Positions 59,001-64,000 of a stretch of DNA of 64,000 nucleotides are shown here, piece by piece. The number at the start of each line of letters is the position of its first letter. The stretch's first letter is position 1. The stretch spans positions 9,486,001 through 9,550,000 of the forward strand of contig AP026545.1 in assembly GCA_026075535.2 (NCBI GenBank), written 5' to 3'. The notes under the pieces are model-generated. The model was not told the DNA's origin. It did no database searches and saw only the letters and a program-made list of their open reading frames with translations. The translations under genes and the position numbers were made by a program. This DNA is from Tricholoma matsutake (lineage: Eukaryota > Basidiomycota > Agaricomycetes > Agaricales > Tricholomataceae).

Positions 59001-59870
59001 AAAGGCTGAGTTGGCAGCAGTTTCATTATCCAAAAAGGCAGAGTCGGTGGCAGTTTTACTTTCCCACTCATGATATGGCTCCGATGCTGAGTGAGGCGAG
59101 GTGGGCCATTGCCACTCCTGATCGTCAGCCTGATCACTTTCTGACTCTTGCTCTGCTTGATCCTTCATGTATTCGAATGACTTCAGATATTGTATTTGAA
59201 AGTCCAGAGCTTGACAAATGGGATGATCGGTGTTGTGTTGGACTAAAATGTATGTGCCGACCTCCCATAGTTCCGCCCGGTGGAAGTGCATGCTGGTCCA
59301 GCATTCAATGCGATGGAAAGAATTTTGCCTGTGAGTTACGTGCATGCATGTGCAGCAAAGCATGGTTCCCAGTGAACAATCAACACATTGCCAAATTGCC
59401 CATTTATTCAATGCGCAGTGGTTGCAAACTTGTTTGTCGACCGACCATGCCTGCCAAGTGAGGGATGCTTGCAGCAATTCATCTAAACTCTAGTACATAG
59501 TCTCACTGTCTCTATTATTTGTTAATGAGCATTGCTCTGTAAACAATCAGTGGCAGAAACTAACCTTGCCAATGTGGGGCCGGGTCGGCTCAGCACTGAG
59601 AGTTGGCTTGGCGGCCACCTGAGGATCTTCCATGTCCCATTCAGGAACAACACTGGGATAATCCTGTATAACAGAAGTAGATTGAACCTGTTTCTGTTCC
59701 TCTACATCCCTCAGTGGGACCATGACTCGCTGTCTTTTTGGTCCAGCTTTCGTCATGACCTCAACTTCTACATGTGTAACAGTATCCACTGTAGCATCGT
59801 CGTTCTCCCACAGGGAGGCATTCTTCTTTGATCTTCTCTTGTGCTTGACAGGAACATATTCTAGGTCCAT
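56053..59870 (-). pseudogene. KDZ transposase (CxC2 + KDZ core), copy B
   Basis: Five exons: 59,870-59,565, 59,489-58,143, 58,060-57,221, 57,169-56,367, 56,315-56,053. Introns of 75, 82, 51 and 51 bp; the last three match copy A in length. About 1,186 codons, in the range of large KDZ proteins. N-terminal basic patch (KHKRRSKKN). CxC2 cluster VCNHCALNKWAIWQCVDC, CCTCMHVTH. An acidic linker (about 59,160-58,900) is missing from copy A. Core motifs HGCYVPNALVDLFHG, LIYDIVCQY (catalytic Asp candidate), HVHGHKDECFF and GEILESLW (Glu candidate). C-terminal helices VHELVNKISLHAWMYNH and TYEMQWTVQYFIHHSQRW. Stops: TGA at 57,421-57,419 (also in copy A), near 56,784 and near 56,615; one frameshift at about 57,300. 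Confidence 0.9.
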
Positions 59871-60034
59871 GGTGATTGGAGGTGAACCGAACCGATGGCT
59901 TTATTGTACTATCCGCCTCATGGTACTATCAACCTTGTATGATCCTCATGTTATCCTCGTGTGATCCCCTCATGCCAATGAAATAGTTTATGTCAATCAG
60001 AAGAACAATTCTTCCTTTACATCAATTCCCTCCA

Positions 60035-62466
60035 ATGCCACCTGAGCCATCAGAGAATCTGCAGTTGAGAAAGTACCAGAAGGGAGGCAGATATATGGAT
60101 GAAGAGCAGAGGATCATAGAGCCATATAAAGTTTCTTTCCGATTGCAAATACTCAAGACTGACATCCTCCCAGCAATGTTCAACTATTGGGCAGCAATTG
60201 ACAAGGCCCCTGTGGATCAGGAGGAGAGTCGCCTTCGTGCCAAGGTAAACTCACAAGGATGTGAAGGTTGTACTATTGATCACATCGCCAGGAACTAACA
60301 ACCTGGCTTTCCAACAATTGGCAAATGACTCAAGGACTCTCATGGAAATCGAATGACTTCAAAGTCAAGCAGTTGGAAGTCATTTGGAGCTTGTACTGCG
60401 ACCGAGTTATGCAAGAGATCACAAACATGTTAGATGTTGAGGATGCCACCATGAGTACACCAGGATGGTTCCAAATGCGAATGCCAGCTATCAAGAATGT
60501 TTATGACCAAATGACTACAGAGGAGAAGTTAGGTGTGCATGATGATCAGGATAAGATAATGCATCAAGGATATCCTGAAGAGACAAAGCAAAGGTGAGTA
60601 GTTGCCAATGCCATTGCCGCTCCCGATACCGATGCTGGACTTTACAGTCTTGCTTCAAAAAACCTGCTTAAGCATGTGCAGGAGAATGCTTGACAACAAC
60701 AGCTAGAAATGGGGGCATTGTCGGTAACCATGACAGCCTATGTGCACCCTAAGGGTTTGCTGGTCATTGACACGTGAGTCCCTGAAGTAATTATGGCCAA
60801 TGCCAATGCCAATGCCATTTACAGTCATGACCATATGGCCAATCTGTTAGCCACCCCTGCACAATCATTTCTAGACATGTATCCCAGTGGAGTAACTGAA
60901 CTGAAGTGAAACTTCATGACTTATGTGAAGGCTTTACTCACACCGGACATTACATCAACAGCAACGGCAATGCAACACAAAGAAAAGCCAAGCAGATTAC
61001 TGAAGACTAATGATGGCTTCCTGATCCTTCCGACACCATGGAATGCCTCACCGTATACCAAAAAGGAGTTGGAAGTAATGTTTACCTTATATGTTGGGCA
61101 GTATCATGGTACGTCAAGCTCCTAGTCCAGAAACAATTACTTATCTCCATGCAGTACTAGCCAATAATGGTCGTAATCGCCATATCCCATTCAAAGCAAT
61201 TGCTGATCAGACTTCTTCGTTCATTAGTCCTGAATATCTCCCAGCCCAGTTCAAATTCACAGACCCAAGGAACATGCACAAGAGTACCATGGAAGACTTC
61301 TTTGACCATGTTTCACAGCGGCAAACGGCACAGGGGCCTGAAAGAGCCTTCAGGTTCAAGGGAATCAAAGTGGGTAATGGCACTGTGGCTCCCACACACT
61401 ATCTGGGTGATTTGAATCCCCTCCACCTTCCTGACATAAACCAAAATGCAGTAGTTGAAGGAATGCCGACGCCATGACCAAAGCCGAATCAGCAACCAGC
61501 ACCAGTCACCATCCCACTGCCGAGTCCAATGCTGAAGCCCAGGTCCAAGCGAAATCAAGAAAACACAAAGGGAAATCCAAGGGCAAGCAGCCCTGTCGAC
61601 AATCAACCACAGCACAGCCATCCACCTCTGAACCCGATGCTGATGCCAATGATGGCACCATGACTGGCCACCAACCCGATGCCACTGCTGGTCACAGCCC
61701 TATGACCGGCTACCAACCTGATTACGATGCCCAAAGCCGTGATCGCAATACAGCGAGACAGTCATCCTATGTGCAAGTCAATCAGGCTACAATGGATATG
61801 CTCTACATAGCTGGTGTCACTTGTCCCCAGCCAATTAATGGTCCCAGTGATGGTGAACCAGAGTATCTCATTCCTCATCAGATTTACATGAGGTACATGT
61901 ACATCACATGCCCATCAGTTCCGAATGACACTGTGAATGACTCCCCATGCCCAATTGATCCATCTCTGTTAGAAGAAAACACCACTCCATGTCAAGAGCA
62001 AGTACTGCATCCCAAACCTCAGCGACTTGTTGGAGGAAAGTGGACTGAAGATCCTATTGCAAGGGCAAAGGCAAGGGCACTAATTGCTTTAGGTATGCCA
62101 TCGGCAATGGCCACAGTACAAGTGGCTACAGTAACCTCGGCAACAGTCCAAGAAGCATTGGCCCAAGTAGCACCGGCAATGGCCCAAGTAGTACCGGCAA
62201 TGGCCCAAGTAGCACCGGCAATGGCCCAAGTAGGAATGGCCACAGCAGTGTCGGCAACGGCTGCAGTAGATTCGACCCAGAACACATTGCAACAGATGAC
62301 ACCACCATCATCTGAAAGCACTGAGCTGCCTCACATTCCTTTGGCTTCAGCACTTGCTTGGCGGATCCAAAGGACAGCTGATGACCTTGCACAGGAGGAA
62401 GCTATCTTAAACCGAACTGTTGGGACAAGACCGAGAATTAAAAGAGTCAAATTTGCAGGCCAATAG
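60035..62466 (+). pseudogene. ORF2 of KDZ copy B, unknown nuclear-type protein
   Basis: Exons 60,035-60,244, 60,292-60,593, 60,648-60,773, 60,825-61,108, 61,155 to about 61,473, then 61,474-62,466. Introns of 47, 54, 51 and 46 bp with GT/AG ends; two of them contain GCCAATGCC hexamers. Start taken at MPPEPSENLQLRKYQKG, as conserved in copy A; an in-frame Met at 59,990 is possible. Conserved blocks: TDILPAMFNYWAAIDKAPVD, FKVKQLEVIWSLYCDRVMQE, NDGFLILPTPWNASPYTKKE, NGRNRHIPFKAIADQTSSF, FFDHVSQRQ, a Lys/Arg patch (KSRKHKGKSKGKQ), then INGPSDGEPEYLIPHQIYMR and five 21-bp repeats. TGA codons at 60,691 and 60,907 correspond to CGA in copy A. No TET/JBP-type or other known enzyme motif was found. 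Confidence 0.65.
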
Positions 62467-62537
62467 ATTACTATGAATGTCCAATGATGTATATATTCAG
62501 GTCCAACTTTTTTTACATATGTAAAGAAAAGAAATGT

Positions 62538-64000
62538 CTATTCCTTTCTCCCTCGCTTGGTAGCACCTCTGTCCCCAGATGTTCCTGCTCTTTTCTTCGG
62601 ATTCGGCTGAGGGGTGGGACTTCTGGAATGTAGTCCAGCTGGACCAGGTGTAAGATCACGAGGGGATCGGCGCAACTGTGCTGGGGAAGGGGAGGGGCGG
62701 GGCAAGGTTGACAACTGTGGTTGAGGTGGGGGGGTCGTACTTGGGATTACTGATGGACCAGGTGATAGCAGTTGTGGGGATCTGTGGACCTGGGTATGAG
62801 GAGGAGAGGGATGGGGAGAGGCAATGCTGGTGACTGCTGATGCTGGTGTGGCCACCGTAACTGCCATTGCCTCGGGGACTGAAGTTGGGGTGATGAGGGG
62901 AGGGAGTGGAGGGGCAATTGTTCATTTGTTTGTCAGGCACCTAATTTGGCACTTTGGATCAATAACCCTTCCAACAGTGCCTGATCTCGGGGATAACACT
63001 GAATTTGGCTTGTAACTAAAATAGTCATCCAAATAGAGTGATGTAAATTGTGACTAAACCAGATCCAATCGGTTGTCTGGTTGCAGCTGTCCTAATGACA
63101 AGCACTGCCTCTCGATCACTGGTGGTCACAATGTAAGGCAAGGCCTGGCATCGGCTTATGAAAGAAAAGGTAGATTATGTATATACAAGTACTTCTGGCT
63201 CGTGTCGAAAGGATGAGTAATCAGATGTGGCATGGTGAAACAATGGTCTTGGCTAGCAGATAGTGGGTGTCACCCTAACAGAAGAACACAACTTCCCATA
63301 TCAGTGTGCCTTCTCTTACTTGTGCATATGTCATTGTTTCACCATGCCACATCTGATTACTCATCCTTTTGGCACAAGCCGGAAGTACTTGTATATACAT
63401 AATCTACCTTTTCTTTCATAAGCCGATGCCAGGCCTTGCCTTACATTGGAACCACCAGTGATCGAGAGGTAGTGCTTGTCATTAGGACAGCTGCAACCAG
63501 ACAACCGATTGGATCTGGTTTAGTCACAATTTACATCACTCTATTTGGATGACTATTTTAGTTACAAGCCAAATTCAGTGTTATCCACTGTCATGGGCTG
63601 CTGCACCATTTCTTGAGAGTCCTGGGGCATGGCAGGAATGATATGGATTCTGGGCACAGCCCCAACCACATTGTTGGCATTGGCAGGTTCGGGGCCAAGT
63701 CCTCCCTCCTCAAGTATGGCTGATTCTGCCTCGACCTTTTGCATCTTCTGTCCCTCCTCAATGTTCTCTTTCACCATCCCCAAGTTAACATCCTCTGATT
63801 CCATGCCCTCCATTCCCTTGGCCTCCCCATCGGCATCGGCATCGGCCTCAGTGTTGACCAAGGGTTGTACGGCCGCTTGATCTTCGATGTCCTGGCGCAT
63901 TCCTCCCTCCTCAATAACTTCGATTTCCTCTATTGATTCCATACCCTCCGTCAATCCAGCATCGGTATCAGCATCGGCCTCGGCATTGGGCATGGGTTCA
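62538..64000 (-). pseudogene. ORF3 of KDZ copy B, C-terminal part, runs off the window
   Basis: Minus strand from beyond 64,000: acidic Ala/Asp/Glu-rich region (EADADTDAG, EEGQKMQKVEAE), then IHIIPAMPQDSQEMVQQPM, matching ILATPQDSQEMVQ in copy A. A foldback insertion (63,585-62,992) follows, then TPSPHHPNFSPR and a Pro/Ser-rich stretch, QLRRSPRDLTPGPAGLHSR and a basic end (SGDRGATKRGRKE) at 62,538. In copy A the second Arg of QLRR is TGA. Tail-to-tail with ORF2, 71 bp apart. Confidence 0.6.
62992..63585. mobile_element. Foldback element in ORF3 copy B
   Basis: Ends GATAACACTGAATTTGGC and its exact inverse. Arms of about 250 bp are nearly identical. The right half is a full copy of the 340-bp unit also present singly at 23,907-24,240; the left half is a partial copy joined head-to-head at about 63,245. 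It interrupts ORF3. No clear target duplication. Confidence 0.85.

Larger units (their letters stand above)
53590..64000 (-). mobile_element. KDZ transposon copy B, inverted relative to copy A, runs off the window
   Basis: Left end at about 53,590 (CAGCTACACTGTACCGAATA) resembles the other KDZ termini. Order along the plus strand: ORF4(-), KDZ transposase(-), ORF2(+), ORF3(-), matching copy A in inverse. The far terminus and any ORF5 lie beyond 64,000. The only insertion seen is the foldback at 62,992-63,585. Near the left end CpG words are still intact (GGCACCGGCACCGGCAACGG), so decay is uneven along the copy. Confidence 0.8.

Noticed and set aside
60035..62466. ORF2 as a TET/JBP dioxygenase
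   Set aside because: KDZ elements often carry such genes, but no convincing HxD plus distal His and Arg set was visible; an isolated HDD is not enough.

Overview
The window reads as repeat-dominated nuclear DNA of a filamentous basidiomycete (most likely an Agaricomycete). Reasons: KDZ (Kyakuja-Dileera-Zisupton) transposases with the CxC2 cysteine cluster, Ty3/Gypsy elements including a chromodomain element, short introns (about 46-82 bp) with CTAAC-like branch sites, and CpG depletion. Nearly everything recognisable is a transposable element or its debris. The one exception is a CpG-retaining segment near 51.7-53.6 kb with a possible small secreted-protein gene.

Layout. 1-8.1 kb: palindrome-bearing minisatellite, a broken unknown gene split by a foldback element, a foldback MITE with a second MITE nested in one arm, the C-terminal half of a KDZ transposase, and a 42-bp minisatellite. 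8.1-14.9 kb: decayed Gypsy element (protease, RT, RNase H, integrase), an antisense Cys-cluster/coiled-coil ORF, then polypurine tract and 3' LTR. 14.9-18.4 kb: minus-strand Gypsy gag with LTR end and primer-binding site, split by a hAT-like element with 8-bp target duplications. 18.4-22.0 kb: another minus-strand Gypsy cut inside integrase. 22.0-27.6 kb: fragments of the same repeat families plus AT-rich spacer.

27.6-64 kb is the main region: two inverted copies of a large multigene KDZ transposon. Copy A (27,602-49,968, about 22.4 kb with insertions) is bounded by inverted terminal repeats of about 230 bp. It carries five genes, here called ORF5(-), ORF3(+), ORF2(-), KDZ transposase(+) and ORF4(+). 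ORF3 is split by a 3.27-kb hAT-like element that itself holds a Gypsy LTR, and the transposase is split by a 6.02-kb chromodomain Gypsy element with identical 5-bp target duplications. Copy B (about 53,590 to beyond 64,000) repeats ORF4-KDZ-ORF2-ORF3 in the opposite orientation; its far end lies outside the window. A 670-bp non-autonomous derivative with the same ends (50,149-50,818) lies between them.

How the genes may work together: the CxC2/KDZ protein is the transposase. The four partner genes keep order and orientation in both copies as far as the window shows, which suggests one mobile unit; their functions are not recognised. Comparing A with B shows decay mainly by CGA-to-TGA changes, as expected of CpG methylation and deamination, so no complete working element remains here.
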